From: an archaeon | GTDB taxonomy: Archaea; Aenigmatarchaeota; Aenigmatarchaeia; QMZP01; JAFGSV01 | Reading direction: 5' to 3' | NCBI GenBank assembly: GCA_028279705.1 | Contig: JANQNF010000052.1 | Span: forward strand, 1 to 41,611 | DNA: 41,611 nucleotides | In this document: positions 27,189-35,393 of the stretch, piece by piece | How positions within the stretch are numbered: the first letter of the stretch is position 1 | Layout of the letters: every line of letters starts with the position of its first letter | The notes under the pieces: model-generated | What the model was told of the DNA's origin: nothing | Database searches by the model: none | The model's input: the letters and a program-made list of their open reading frames with translations, nothing else | Program-made: the position numbers and the translations under genes

Positions 27189-28603
27189 TCTTTCTTCCGA
27201 TATGTTGGGGTGAACCCAATTCTTATGCGATGGATTGAGGGCTTATTACTCAACCCATTGTGGAGTAATTTCAAGATGATACGATCTCCTCTGCCTTGGA
27301 CAGGTAGTTTCGTGTAGTATTCCCGTAGTTCTCCTGCTGACTCAAACTCTTCGTCCTCATCCATCTTGTAGAGCGCTGTCGTCCCCGCTAGCGGATCGCC
27401 CCAAACCTCAATCTGGTTCACCTGAAAAACATCTCCATCTAATAAAAACATCGGGAAGAACTCTAACCACCCACTGTATGCCGCTCCGTCCTGCCCGTTC
27501 CCTGAGTGGAACTGGAACACTTCTCCATTATCATCCCCTAAGTACAGCTTCTTGACTCCTGCCGTATCCGTCATTGTCATCATCTTTTTAACCGTAACCC
27601 CAACCGAGTAACGCTCCCACTTGCTCTGTGTTGTGTCGAAAGCCAGGATCACGTTCGAGAGCGTTTCGGGAACCGTGATGTCGCCTATATATAGGTAATA
27701 TTTGTTCTCCAACCCCGCTGCCAACATGTCGTCCTCAAAATCGGCAGCTAATCCAGTAAAATACTCGTCTACACCACTTGACGCTTTCTGCCCTTCCCGC
27801 GCGTCAGTCACGTACACCCCGTCGTCGTTTGCGAAAAAGCACCACTCACCAATCACAACAACCGACTCAGCCGAAGTCGTCCCTTTGTGAAAAATCATGT
27901 GTTTGTCGTAAGCATCTGCTCGAAATACAAAATTCTCGGTTAATACAAGCTGATCCTCACCAAGCTCAGCAAACTGCATGAGGCGTTCTGGCAGAACATA
28001 AAAGTCATTGCTAGTATCCCACTCAAGCGATCCGTCTGTACCTGACGAGGAGAAGAAATAGTGGGCAGGATATTTAGTACCAGATATATCGCAATCACCT
28101 AAGAACAACCGCGTCTCGTGAGCGTTAATCCGACGTGCTTTCGGTGCGGAAGTTACATTCGTGGATGTGCTCCATGCGGAGCCGTTGTAGGAACGCGTTG
28201 CATCAGAGAAATTACAGTAAAAAAGAGTGTCGAGTTCTGGCATCGCTGCAAACTCACCTCGTGCGGTTGTGGTTAATCCTGCCCCCGCACCCGTTTGCAC
28301 ATCCCACTGCGATGTTCCCGTGTTGTATTTAAAAATATCTGAGTCGGATGCCGCCTCACAAACTGCGAAATGTTCGTAAGACCCAGCGCTCGACCCACCT
28401 CTTGGAAAAGTTCCTAAACCGAGTATGTCCTTTGATGAGTTCATTTGATTGCCAACCTGAGTATAGTCACCATCTTTTTTGGCAACACCAATTTTGTCGG
28501 AGAGATTAAAATTCTGACATTCCCGTAACTGCCCCTTACCTGCACCAAACGGTGAGGTTTTACGTTGCAGGCCTTCAATTAGTGGGATGTCGTAATATTC
28601 CAT
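27185..28603 (-). CDS. Tail nozzle-like beta-propeller protein candidate
   Basis: 472 aa, mainly beta strands. Repeats such as GTFPRGGSS, FAVCEAAS, LFYCNFSDATRSY, VFRADAY, WCFFANDDGVYVTDARE and KLYLGDDNGEVFQF resemble blades of the propeller found in podovirus nozzle proteins (T7 gp12-like). It lies between the connector-like and fibre genes, the usual place of the nozzle. Start at 28603 begins MEYYDIPLIEG. Homology by pattern only. Confidence 0.6.
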   Translation of the reverse strand: MEYYDIPLIEGLQRKTSPFGAGKGQLRECQNFNLSDKIGVAKKDGDYTQVGNQMNSSKDILGLGTFPRGGSSAGSYEHFAVCEAASDSDIFKYNTGTSQWDVQTGAGAGLTTTARGEFAAMPELDTLFYCNFSDATRSYNGSAWSTSTNVTSAPKARRINAHETRLFLGDCDISGTKYPAHYFFSSSGTDGSLEWDTSNDFYVLPERLMQFAELGEDQLVLTENFVFRADAYDKHMIFHKGTTSAESVVVIGEWCFFANDDGVYVTDAREGQKASSGVDEYFTGLAADFEDDMLAAGLENKYYLYIGDITVPETLSNVILAFDTTQSKWERYSVGVTVKKMMTMTDTAGVKKLYLGDDNGEVFQFHSGNGQDGAAYSGWLEFFPMFLLDGDVFQVNQIEVWGDPLAGTTALYKMDEDEEFESAGELREYYTKLPVQGRGDRIILKLLHNGLSNKPSIHRIRIGFTPTYRKKE

Positions 28604-28609
28604 TTCATT

Positions 28610-29770
28610 TTAAAAATCTGTTGCGACGTGATACTCAAGACCCTCCAAGTCACTGGAGCGCGACTTCATCGTCGGGAGTCGGTAATCATCGTCTCCCTCA
28701 CTTAACAAGAGCATGAACTCCTCCTTGCTCTCATAATAATCCGATTTGTAATTACGTGCGCGGTTGTTGTCTTTATTGAGCCATGCCCGCCACAACATGA
28801 AATCCTTGATTACCTCATGTGCGCCATACGGCAATCCATGCGTGTCGTCGTCGTCTGACATTTGAGCAGGATACTGCTGGAACCAGAGATAAGCCGTACC
28901 CGCACTACTCGTCGGAGTCGGCCGGATATGATACTGTGTGCCGCGCCGAGTAATCCGCGGGTCAGACGTGTAGTAAGTCGTGTTGGGCAACCCTGAATCC
29001 TCACGTTCTACCGTCGCCCGATACGAAGTGGAGCCATCAAACGCCACATCAACCTTCCTGAAAGAAATGAACCGAGCAGGTAAATCGTAGTTCGGTGTGC
29101 TTGCCGTTAGCGATTGCGTGTCGTAGGCTGCTAGCGCACTCCCATGCTGTCTTGCTACTTCCTTGGCAAGGACAATTACTCCGCGCCGAGCATAACTGCG
29201 TAGTTGGTTGTAACTCCATTCTCGATGTTCGAGATCACTTAGCTCTTCCGCGACCTCGTGGACTAGCCAGCCAAGTGTACTCTCATCATGCCCAGCACCC
29301 ACCACAACAGGTGAGTACGCAGAGTATGTTGTCCCGTTTTCGTTCTTATATCGAATTTTGTACCAAGTAGCTGCTGCGGTTACATACTCGGTAAATGGCT
29401 CGTCTACCGAAAGATCAAGCGTCGCTGCCAATGAATACGTCCCTGTCTGCGTAGATGCAGTGTGAATCTCAACCTGGTTATATGGAATTTCCTGTACAGG
29501 CGTGTCCACCCCATGCGCAAAAGTTAAACCACCTGAGTGACTGATCGTGGTCGAGCCGGAAGTGCCAGTTAATAGTGCTATCTCGGATTTCTCCTCGCCG
29601 AATCCACCAAACAAAATGTAATCATCGGTCGCTGCCTGATCGTTGTTTTCTACGGTGGAACTCGTCGCCGCTGCTGCAACCGACGCCATTAAATGCGATT
29701 TAAACCCAATCAAGTTGGGGTGTTTAATGATTAATTTACCTAGTTCAACACGAATATCAACTTCCTGCAT
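28610..29770 (-). CDS. Head-tail connector/adaptor candidate with fibronectin-like part
   Basis: 386 aa. Residues 70-160 read like an Ig/fibronectin fold (QVEIHTASTQTGTYSLAATL...TWYKIRYKNENGT), and the rest (160-386) has the features of podovirus adaptor proteins: helical start (LVHEVAEELSDLEHREWSYN), LPARFISFRKVDV, and YLWFQQYPAQMSDDDDTHGLP, then a helical end. Neighbouring nozzle-like and capsid genes support the role. Overlaps the next gene by 14 bp. Confidence 0.6.
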   Translation of the reverse strand: MQEVDIRVELGKLIIKHPNLIGFKSHLMASVAAAATSSTVENNDQAATDDYILFGGFGEEKSEIALLTGTSGSTTISHSGGLTFAHGVDTPVQEIPYNQVEIHTASTQTGTYSLAATLDLSVDEPFTEYVTAAATWYKIRYKNENGTTYSAYSPVVVGAGHDESTLGWLVHEVAEELSDLEHREWSYNQLRSYARRGVIVLAKEVARQHGSALAAYDTQSLTASTPNYDLPARFISFRKVDVAFDGSTSYRATVEREDSGLPNTTYYTSDPRITRRGTQYHIRPTPTSSAGTAYLWFQQYPAQMSDDDDTHGLPYGAHEVIKDFMLWRAWLNKDNNRARNYKSDYYESKEEFMLLLSEGDDDYRLPTMKSRSSDLEGLEYHVATDF

Positions 29771-30104
29771 CTTCGACCTCCTTTAATGCCGCAAGCACTT
29801 CAGCTTTACTCATACCAAACGAGTAAACCCCAGCGCGCTTAGCCATTTGCTGTAATTCGTTCCAAGCCATCGCCTCAAGTCCTGACTTCCCCGATTCCTT
29901 CTTTGCAGGTTTCTCTGCCTTAACCTTCTTTACCTCTTCTTTTGCATCCTCATCAACTTCAAGTGGGCCGTTGACATGCCGCTGGTAGTGAAGGATGATT
30001 TCTGCGGGCAGGTCTTGTGATAGTTCTCCCGCCTCTACGGTGAATTCTTGCCCGCCGTAAAGGAAGCTGCTTGGTTTTCTCGTAGGGTTAAACAATTTTG
30101 CCAT
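29757..30104 (-). CDS. Small virion-linked protein with HeH/SAP-like end
   Basis: 115 aa. Beta-like N-terminus (SSFLYGGQEFTVEAGELS), a long charged linker, and a C-terminal helical hairpin MAWNELQQMAKRAGVYSFGM with AEVLAALKEVE, like the HeH/LEM or SAP DNA-binding helices of phage structural proteins. Might contact packaged DNA. Overlaps the connector gene by 14 bp. Confidence 0.6.
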   Translation of the reverse strand: MAKLFNPTRKPSSFLYGGQEFTVEAGELSQDLPAEIILHYQRHVNGPLEVDEDAKEEVKKVKAEKPAKKESGKSGLEAMAWNELQQMAKRAGVYSFGMSKAEVLAALKEVEDAGS

Positions 30105-30110
30105 TACATA

Positions 30111-30317
30111 TCACCTCCCAATGAAAAAATACTTTCTGTTTTTCGTAAACCGCTTTACGTTTTCACTGGTCAACGTATTCAAGTCCTCATGGAAGCGCTT
30201 CTCCTGATCAGCCTTTACCTTCTCGTTATGCTTCTCGATACTCTCAACGAGCGCTTTACCCTTATTGGGCCGATCCTTGAATTGCTCCAAGTCAACTACG
30301 TTTGTCTTATCAGCCAT
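30111..30317 (-). CDS. Small hypothetical protein
   Basis: 68 aa, charged and helical (VDLEQFKDRPNKGKALVES, EKHNEKVKADQEKRFHEDL). No Shine-Dalgarno seen. Lies among structural genes; may be a minor virion part. Confidence 0.55.
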   Translation of the reverse strand: MADKTNVVDLEQFKDRPNKGKALVESIEKHNEKVKADQEKRFHEDLNTLTSENVKRFTKNRKYFFIGR

Positions 30318-30356
30318 ACATTTAATATATCAGATAATCTCTATAAAGGGAAATGA

Positions 30357-30593
30357 TTATTTCTTTTCCTTCGGTTTCTCTTCCTTCTTCTTTTTCTCTT
30401 CCTTTTCGGGCGGATTCAGCATCTCCTCAACAATGTTGTATGCTCCCTGAAGCCGTACCTGTTCTTCACGAATACTCGATATGGTCTGATCAATCTCCCG
30501 ACGTTGCTCAACAAGTTTCTCAACCTGTTTTTCAAAATCGTCGAAGTTTTTGCTTAATTCTTCTCGTTTTTTCTTAAGGTCAGGTAAACTCAC
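30357..30593 (-). CDS. Coiled-coil hypothetical protein
   Basis: 78 aa, one coiled coil (KKKREELSKNFDDFEKQVEK, continuing with EQRREIDQTISSIREEQVR) and a Lys/Glu tail (EKEEKKKKEEKPKEKK). Could be a minor head or assembly protein. Shine-Dalgarno CGGGGGTG upstream. Confidence 0.6.
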   Translation of the reverse strand: MSLPDLKKKREELSKNFDDFEKQVEKLVEQRREIDQTISSIREEQVRLQGAYNIVEEMLNPPEKEEKKKKEEKPKEKK

Positions 30594-30634
30594 GTTTGCT
30601 CACCCCCGTTCATGCACCTATCTTACACACTTAT

Positions 30635-30680
30635 GCTGGCCCACGCAAATGAGCCAGCTAAATGTACCAGTATTAACTGG
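30635..30680 (-). terminator. Two hairpins after the decoration-like gene
   Basis: GCTGGC (30635-30640) and GCCAGC (30653-30658), 12-nt loop, and CCAGT (30667-30671) with ACTGG (30676-30680) overlapping the gene end. No T run. Confidence 0.4.
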
Positions 30681-31269
30681 TTGGCGTTGTTGCCTCTTGC
30701 GAGTTACCTGTTCCCGCCGTTCGTTTCGGTGAGTATTCGACTTCCAAACCAACCAAATACACAAACTCTGAAGCGATCGTGGCATCAGTTGCATGAATCT
30801 CGGTTTCAATTAAGAGAATGTCTCCCTCGCTCAAAACCGCTCCGTTAATCTTGCCCCACGCCGTTTTAGCAACGGTGTTAGCAGCAGCACCACCATAAGT
30901 GTCGGCCGCGATAGCAGTATTCAACGCAGTATCGGCAGCAGCAAAAGCCTCTCCCTCTGCAAACGCCTTGTACGTGACAATAAATGTCATCGTATCAGCC
31001 GCAGTTGAAGAACCAGACGAGTAAACCACCCTAAGATATAAGGGTTGATCTACGTCTACATCGGCCGGAAGCGCCCAAAGGTTGCACCATTCGTCACCCT
31101 CACCCTCGAACTTAACTGCACCAAATCCAAGAGTGCCAATCTCAGCAAATACAGGAGCACCCGTGTGTAATCCCACAGGTACAGTTCCAGCGGTTGTCCA
31201 TCCCATTCCTACAAGAGGATCGATCTGAACCCGCTTTCGTTCCCATTCTATGTTGCGATCTCTAATCAT
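30673..31269 (-). CDS. Capsid decoration-like structural protein
   Basis: 198 aa. Beta-rich and Gly/Ala-rich (GTVPVGLHTGAPVFAEIGTLG, LWALPADVDVDQPLYLRVVY, FVYLVGLEVEYSPKR). It directly follows the capsid gene across a region of hairpins, where head decoration or completion proteins are often found. No family assigned. Shine-Dalgarno GAGGGGGTG. Confidence 0.6.
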   Translation of the reverse strand: MIRDRNIEWERKRVQIDPLVGMGWTTAGTVPVGLHTGAPVFAEIGTLGFGAVKFEGEGDEWCNLWALPADVDVDQPLYLRVVYSSGSSTAADTMTFIVTYKAFAEGEAFAAADTALNTAIAADTYGGAAANTVAKTAWGKINGAVLSEGDILLIETEIHATDATIASEFVYLVGLEVEYSPKRTAGTGNSQEATTPTS

Positions 31270-31298
31270 TTTATTTATTCACCCCCTCTCTTATGCCA

Positions 31299-31433
31299 GA
31301 GGAGCCAGTTACGGCTCCTCAAACACCAAGGTTCCGTAACCTTGCACAGTTGACCCCTCTCGCGAGGATACTCGTGGGGGCAAATCAGGCAGTGCCCCCT
31401 TTCTGCCAGTGCATTGAGTTAAAAACCTGCACT
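31299..31433 (-). terminator. Cluster of four hairpins after the capsid gene
   Basis: GAGGAGCC/GGCTCCTC (31299-31306, 31313-31320), CAAGGTT/AACCTTG (31327-31333, 31338-31344), GGCAG/CTGCC (31388-31392, 31403-31407) and AGTGCA/TGCACT (31408-31413, 31428-31433). The 174-bp gap holds no gene. Such clusters may limit readthrough so capsid is made in excess, or protect the mRNA. Confidence 0.55.
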
Positions 31434-31443
31434 AGGGTTCTTT

Positions 31444-32652
31444 TTACTGTACGTCCCTTAAGAAGGAATGTGATCGTGGCCGATCGGTAGTTAGGTCAGC
31501 GTACAAGAACAAGATCGCCTCGTATGCGTCGTAACCTGATACTCGGCTTAGAACCGCACCATCCTTGTCCATGAAATCCCAATCCGAAGTCTGCATTAAG
31601 AACAGGCGTTCAGGATTAACGAAAAACATGGTGTTTGGTACTGCGTCAGGGTCAGCTACTAGCGGAACCCCATTGTATTCTAGTCCCTTGAATCCACCAT
31701 CCAAGTCCATCGTGTTGACGAATCGCTTGTCTGCAACAAGCAGAGCAGCGTAAGCGTCACGAAGGTCGTGGGTAGTAACGATCAGTTTGACGGAATCTCC
31801 ATTTTTCTCAACAGCGGAAAACGCTTCCTGCATTAAGTCGAGGGTTAGGTCTCGATTCGTGCCGGAATTGTCATCATTGGTGAAGGTCGAACACTTCCAG
31901 TGAGGATAGGTCGATCGGTTAATGTTGTGAAGCGACGTTACATAGGTAGCGTCATCAACAATACCTTTCAAGCCCATCATTTCGTAGGAAGTCCCAGCGT
32001 CATCAGTTGAACCTGCGCGAACAACAGCATCGTTGTCAGCCACATCCGCGTTTATAGCGGCACTCATAGTACAAGCAGTTGAGCTGTCTACTGAAGTGAT
32101 GGTCAAGTCGGTTGAGCTTGTGCAGGGAACTCCTGACGTTGGATCAACAATGTCGATCAACATACCATCTTGTAACCACTGTGTTCCTGGGCCGTCAACC
32201 GTTAAGGTTGTGCCAGTAGCAGGATCAGTATTAACGATGGCGCGCTTAGCCGTTCCATCATTAAATAGCTGGTAGTTAACATCCTTCTTTAAGTCAGCAG
32301 TAACTCCCTTGATTTCAGATTCAAGTGCGCGAACGATTGAGCCAGTATCATTCTTACTGGCGGACATCGTTGGCCCTGAAACTTGAATACGACCGTAGTT
32401 GTATTTAACAACTCCGTAGGGATTTAGATAAGTCTGATGACCAGCGGAAGGCAATGCTCCTGCGTCAGCCCTTGCACCAATTCCAGAGTTGCGCTGGTAA
32501 TGGCTGGTTAATTGCCATTGTTTACCCACAACATCCTCTGTATTGCGTTCAACACGATTCAAAAGAATCGTTGCGTTGTTTAACTGCTCCCGAATCATCG
32601 GAAGGTAGTCAATTTTTAGAGCCGCGTCAAAGTTACTTAGATTTTGAGCCAT
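31444..32652 (-). CDS. Major capsid protein
   Basis: 402 aa with the look of HK97-fold capsid proteins: N-terminal helical arm (FDAALKIDYLPMIREQLNN), E-loop/beta region (YGVVKYNYGRIQVSGPTM), the spine-helix region ALESEIKGVTADLKKDVNY, and a C-terminal part VPLVADPDAVPNTMFFVNPERLFLM, the usual P-domain/A-domain tail. Located between scaffold and structural proteins. A conserved residue signature cannot be checked without alignment, but length, context and composition agree. Confidence 0.8.
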   Translation of the reverse strand: MAQNLSNFDAALKIDYLPMIREQLNNATILLNRVERNTEDVVGKQWQLTSHYQRNSGIGARADAGALPSAGHQTYLNPYGVVKYNYGRIQVSGPTMSASKNDTGSIVRALESEIKGVTADLKKDVNYQLFNDGTAKRAIVNTDPATGTTLTVDGPGTQWLQDGMLIDIVDPTSGVPCTSSTDLTITSVDSSTACTMSAAINADVADNDAVVRAGSTDDAGTSYEMMGLKGIVDDATYVTSLHNINRSTYPHWKCSTFTNDDNSGTNRDLTLDLMQEAFSAVEKNGDSVKLIVTTHDLRDAYAALLVADKRFVNTMDLDGGFKGLEYNGVPLVADPDAVPNTMFFVNPERLFLMQTSDWDFMDKDGAVLSRVSGYDAYEAILFLYADLTTDRPRSHSFLRDVQ

Positions 32653-32670
32653 TTTTCTTGGTTTTCACCT

Positions 32671-32702
32671 CCTCTCCGAGCATTTTCGCTCAGGCCAAGA
32701 GG
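32671..32702 (-). promoter_or_regulatory. Hairpin between scaffold and capsid genes
   Basis: Nested arms CCTCT (32671-32675) and AGAGG (32698-32702), inner GAGC (32678-32681) and GCTC (32688-32691). It lies in the 50-bp gap and includes the end of the scaffold message; possible attenuation or processing. Confidence 0.4.
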
Positions 32703-33446
32703 CTATTCCCAAGTGTCACCACCACCCTGCACTCGTGCTCGTGCTCGTTTCCGAGCTTCTTGCCACGTACTAGCAGGTTTCGATTTTGGTTCCGTTCGGG
32801 GACGTGTCCCCGTCTGTTCCGTAAGTGGGCGGCCTTTCTGCTTTCGGAGTGCGTCTTTGACCCAATAGTCCTTGATTTCCTCCTCGTGCATCTTCTCCCA
32901 TGCAGTCATCGGGTCAGAAATTTTGTAGCCGGATTGCTCAATGTAGTCGAAAACTCTTTCGCGGTCAGCGATGTCATTATACTTAGGCTTCCCGCCAGTT
33001 CCGTCCCATTTTTCGCCCAGCTTATCAAAACTCTCATCCCAGGCTGCTTTATTTTGCTCTTGCTGAGAGTACGTCCTGATTGTGTTTTCAACCTCTGGTC
33101 GTACTATCGCGAGCACAGCCTCTTTCACTTCTGGTGGAACCTCCACCTTATCAAGTGCTTCTCTCTGGAGCCTCTCAGCTTCCTCACGCTCCGTCATTTC
33201 GCGATCTCTTTGCTCAAGTTCGCGTAATTTCTGCGAGCGTCGTGTAAATTCAGGCCAGAAATCTGATTTAAATTTCTTCAAAGCCTCTTCCATCGGAACT
33301 TTCGAGCCATCAGGCAATTCGTAAAGCTCCTTCTCCTCTGCTGACTGCTCGGCGTCTTGGGAGTCTGACGTGTCCGTTTGCTCGGAGGTCGGCTCCTCAG
33401 TGGACTCACCTACGTCACTTTGGGGTTCTAAATTGTCTTCATTCAA
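32703..33446 (-). CDS. Scaffold protein candidate
   Basis: 247 aa, highly acidic N-terminus (ESTEEPTSEQTDTSDSQD), long coiled-coil middle (RRSQKLRELEQRDREMTERE), and a basic C-terminus (WQEARKRARARVQGGG), the classic charge polarity of a phage scaffold, directly before the capsid gene. The start is TTG at 33446 (an ATG 4 nt later is in another frame and gives a short peptide), with Shine-Dalgarno GGGGGTG inside a hairpin. Confidence 0.75.
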   Translation of the reverse strand: MNEDNLEPQSDVGESTEEPTSEQTDTSDSQDAEQSAEEKELYELPDGSKVPMEEALKKFKSDFWPEFTRRSQKLRELEQRDREMTEREEAERLQREALDKVEVPPEVKEAVLAIVRPEVENTIRTYSQQEQNKAAWDESFDKLGEKWDGTGGKPKYNDIADRERVFDYIEQSGYKISDPMTAWEKMHEEEIKDYWVKDALRKQKGRPLTEQTGTRPRTEPKSKPASTWQEARKRARARVQGGGDTWE

Positions 33447-33462
33447 GGGGTTTCACCCCCTT
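33445..33462 (-). promoter_or_regulatory. Hairpin covering the scaffold ribosome-binding site
   Basis: Arms AAGGGG and CCCCTT (33445-33450, 33457-33462 on the plus strand) with a 6-nt loop. In the minus-strand RNA the GGGGGTGA Shine-Dalgarno and the TTG start are inside the stem, so initiation of scaffold could be reduced or regulated. Confidence 0.5.
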
Positions 33463-33524
33463 CTAAGATTACGGTCATAATGCGTCACCTGACAGGTTGC
33501 TAACCGTGTCATCTCCTGAGTAAT

Positions 33525-33554
33525 AAATTAGCACAATATTCGGGGAATTGTCAA
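33525..33554 (-). promoter_or_regulatory. Promoter of the scaffold/capsid transcript, copy of a 27-bp element
   Basis: TTGACA (33549-33554) and TAATTT (33525-33530) with an 18-bp spacer. TTAGCACAAT (33528-33537), and the -35-like word 21 nt on, match the sequence at 66-92 upstream of portal with identical spacing. Confidence 0.55.
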
Positions 33555-33628
33555 CTTTTCCAGATTCTTTTAATCCAATTCAATATACGTTTAACGATAG
33601 GTTCAACTATTTCCACCTCTTTAGTCAT
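33551..33628 (-). CDS. 25-aa amphipathic peptide
   Basis: ATG 33628 to TGA 33551-33553, overlapping the upstream zinc gene stop (ATGACTAA). Sequence begins TKEVEIVEPIVKRILNWI and ends KRIWKS: a cationic amphipathic helix with Ile/Leu/Trp on one face, as in membrane-active peptides. The stop overlaps the -35 box of the next promoter. Evidence is the overlap and the composition; short length leaves doubt. Confidence 0.4.
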   Translation of the reverse strand: MTKEVEIVEPIVKRILNWIKRIWKS

Positions 33629-33812
33629 CTGCCCACTTTCCACGTAGATTCATCACCATATCACGTAATAACTCGGCGCAATGCGAACAACACCAAAACG
33701 TATTCTCATTATCATCGTAAGCAACATCTTTAAAAACAAGTGCGGTTAATCCAAGGTCTTTTTTTGTTCCTTCTTTGTGACAAAATAAACAGTGGTAAGT
33801 GTCTTGTGGCAT
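33621..33812 (-). CDS. Small zinc-finger protein
   Basis: 63 aa with CLFCHK and WCCSHC pairs around an aliphatic centre, a four-Cys zinc ribbon; resembles the C-terminus of restriction or phage zinc-ribbon proteins. The stop overlaps the 25-aa peptide start. Confidence 0.65.
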   Translation of the reverse strand: MPQDTYHCLFCHKEGTKKDLGLTALVFKDVAYDDNENTFWCCSHCAELLRDMVMNLRGKWADD

Positions 33813-34027
33813 TAATCTTCTCGGAACGCTTGTTCCCGATAGCGCTCGCGGGCAATACGAGCGAGTCTTGTTCGTCGCCGTATCTCTTGCATCTCAAGAT
33901 GATCGGTAACTTCCATTAGGAGATCACGTATGTCGAGAAGAAGCTCTACCGTCATTACACGATCTCCTTCGTGGGAAGGCACTATCGATTCTTTCATCTT
34001 GTCCTGGTATTCTTGTCGCGACCTCAT
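33812..34027 (-). CDS. Small helical hypothetical protein
   Basis: 71 aa, two helices (VELLLDIRDLLMEVTDHLEM; IRRRTRLARIARERYREQ). Basic C-terminal half. One base overlaps the zinc gene start. Not recognised. Confidence 0.55.
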   Translation of the reverse strand: MRSRQEYQDKMKESIVPSHEGDRVMTVELLLDIRDLLMEVTDHLEMQEIRRRTRLARIARERYREQAFRED

Positions 34028-34034
34028 AACTTAA

Positions 34035-35393
34035 TTATAACTCACGCAACTTCTCGTTGAGAAGTACCACGTTTTTATTAATCATCTCCTGCGCTCCTTC
34101 TCCTGTCGATGCTCGACGAACGTGTTTTACCATCACATCCGTATTTATCTTTAATTTGTATCCCGCTTTTTTAAGTTGGTGACAGTACAAATCGTCATCC
34201 CCATAGCCCATCCCGAAATCTTCATCTAACCCACCAATCTCAGTCACTACTTCACGGGGAAAAACAACCGAGAAAAACGCCAGCTTACTTGTTTCAATTT
34301 CCCCCTCCCCTTCAACCATTCCCTGGTATTGCTCAACATTATCCGTTTTCGGCCCAACCGCACCAACACCTTCAGTTAATGAACCAATCATTTTCGTGAG
34401 CCAGCCCTCCGTCACCTCCGTGTCGTTATTCTGGAAAACAACGTACTCGTTATCTGACTCGGCAATCCCCTGATTAATCGCTTTTATCCAACCCAGATTC
34501 TCCTCGTTGCGGATAATCGCGTGTTCCGTCGAATCAGTGTGGCGCATAATTACCATCTGCGTTTCCTCGTCCGACCCATTGTCAATGATGATCAATCGAT
34601 ACGGGAATTTTGTGTACCGACTGATTGACTCCAAACACTTGTTCGTCAACTCCGGCTGGTTCCACACGGGAAGAATGATATCCGCCCAGTCCTGAATCTT
34701 AACCTTATCGAAACCCTTATCAACATAATGATCTTGGGTGAAGTGCATCCCTACTGCCCCAATGTGTTTCGTTTTCGGCCGAGAGGTTTCAACCCGCTTA
34801 AGACCAGCGTCACGAAAAACTTTCATCTTTATTCCGTCCTGAGTCAAAGCACCAAACTTGTTTGGAAGTGCGTCAATAATTTCTTGCGGCAAATCCGTGT
34901 ACTTGTAAGGAGCAATAAACTCAACGTACTCCTCGTAGGGATCGCGAATAATGTCCCATGAACGTCGCCAGAAAGCGTAGTTGTTCATCGGGTTCTGGAT
35001 CGCGTCCTTCCCCCGAACGTAACCAACCCCCTCATCATCCGCGTATCGATCGAGTAATTGCCGGACTAAAAGGAGAAATCGTGGGTGAGTAAGAACGTCG
35101 TCCTCAATTACAACTACTCGATCGTATCCTTTCTCGAAACACTCCTCTTTTGCCACAAACATGTTGACGGCTGGGCCTACATTCTGCGGATGAACCGTGG
35201 TTTTCTTTCTGGGGAGAGCGGAGGACATGAACAGCTCAACGCAACGCTCGGACAACTTTGGCGTTTCCTCACAGTAATCCTGGTAAAGGAAAAAGTCGAA
35301 TCCGTCATGTGTGGTCTGGTTAATAAGACAGCCCAGTGTTTTCTGGAAATATTCGGGACGATTGTATGAAATTAGGCATACCGCCGTATTCAT
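34035..35393 (-). CDS. Two-domain family 2 glycosyltransferase
   Basis: 452 aa with two GT-A modules. The first (1-200) has CLISYNRPEYFQKTL and VVVIEDDVLTHP, with the DxD-like metal site; the second (about 240-452) has LPVWNQPELTNKCLESI, IDNGSDEETQMV, NLGWIKAINQG, VVFQNNDTEVTEGWL and GLDEDFGMGYGDDDLYCHQL, a complete GT2 layout. Transfers sugars, here perhaps to a virion protein, to host wall polymers for exclusion, or to a teichoic or O-antigen precursor. Its place inside the structural operon makes virion glycosylation plausible. The sequence overlaps the next gene upstream by 4 bp. Confidence 0.85.
   Translation of the reverse strand: MNTAVCLISYNRPEYFQKTLGCLINQTTHDGFDFFLYQDYCEETPKLSERCVELFMSSALPRKKTTVHPQNVGPAVNMFVAKEECFEKGYDRVVVIEDDVLTHPRFLLLVRQLLDRYADDEGVGYVRGKDAIQNPMNNYAFWRRSWDIIRDPYEEYVEFIAPYKYTDLPQEIIDALPNKFGALTQDGIKMKVFRDAGLKRVETSRPKTKHIGAVGMHFTQDHYVDKGFDKVKIQDWADIILPVWNQPELTNKCLESISRYTKFPYRLIIIDNGSDEETQMVIMRHTDSTEHAIIRNEENLGWIKAINQGIAESDNEYVVFQNNDTEVTEGWLTKMIGSLTEGVGAVGPKTDNVEQYQGMVEGEGEIETSKLAFFSVVFPREVVTEIGGLDEDFGMGYGDDDLYCHQLKKAGYKLKINTDVMVKHVRRASTGEGAQEMINKNVVLLNEKLREL

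Noticed and set aside
33447-33520. 19-codon leader peptide before scaffold
   Set aside because: The AGGAG lies directly against the ATG with no room for spacing, and the peptide has no attenuation codons.
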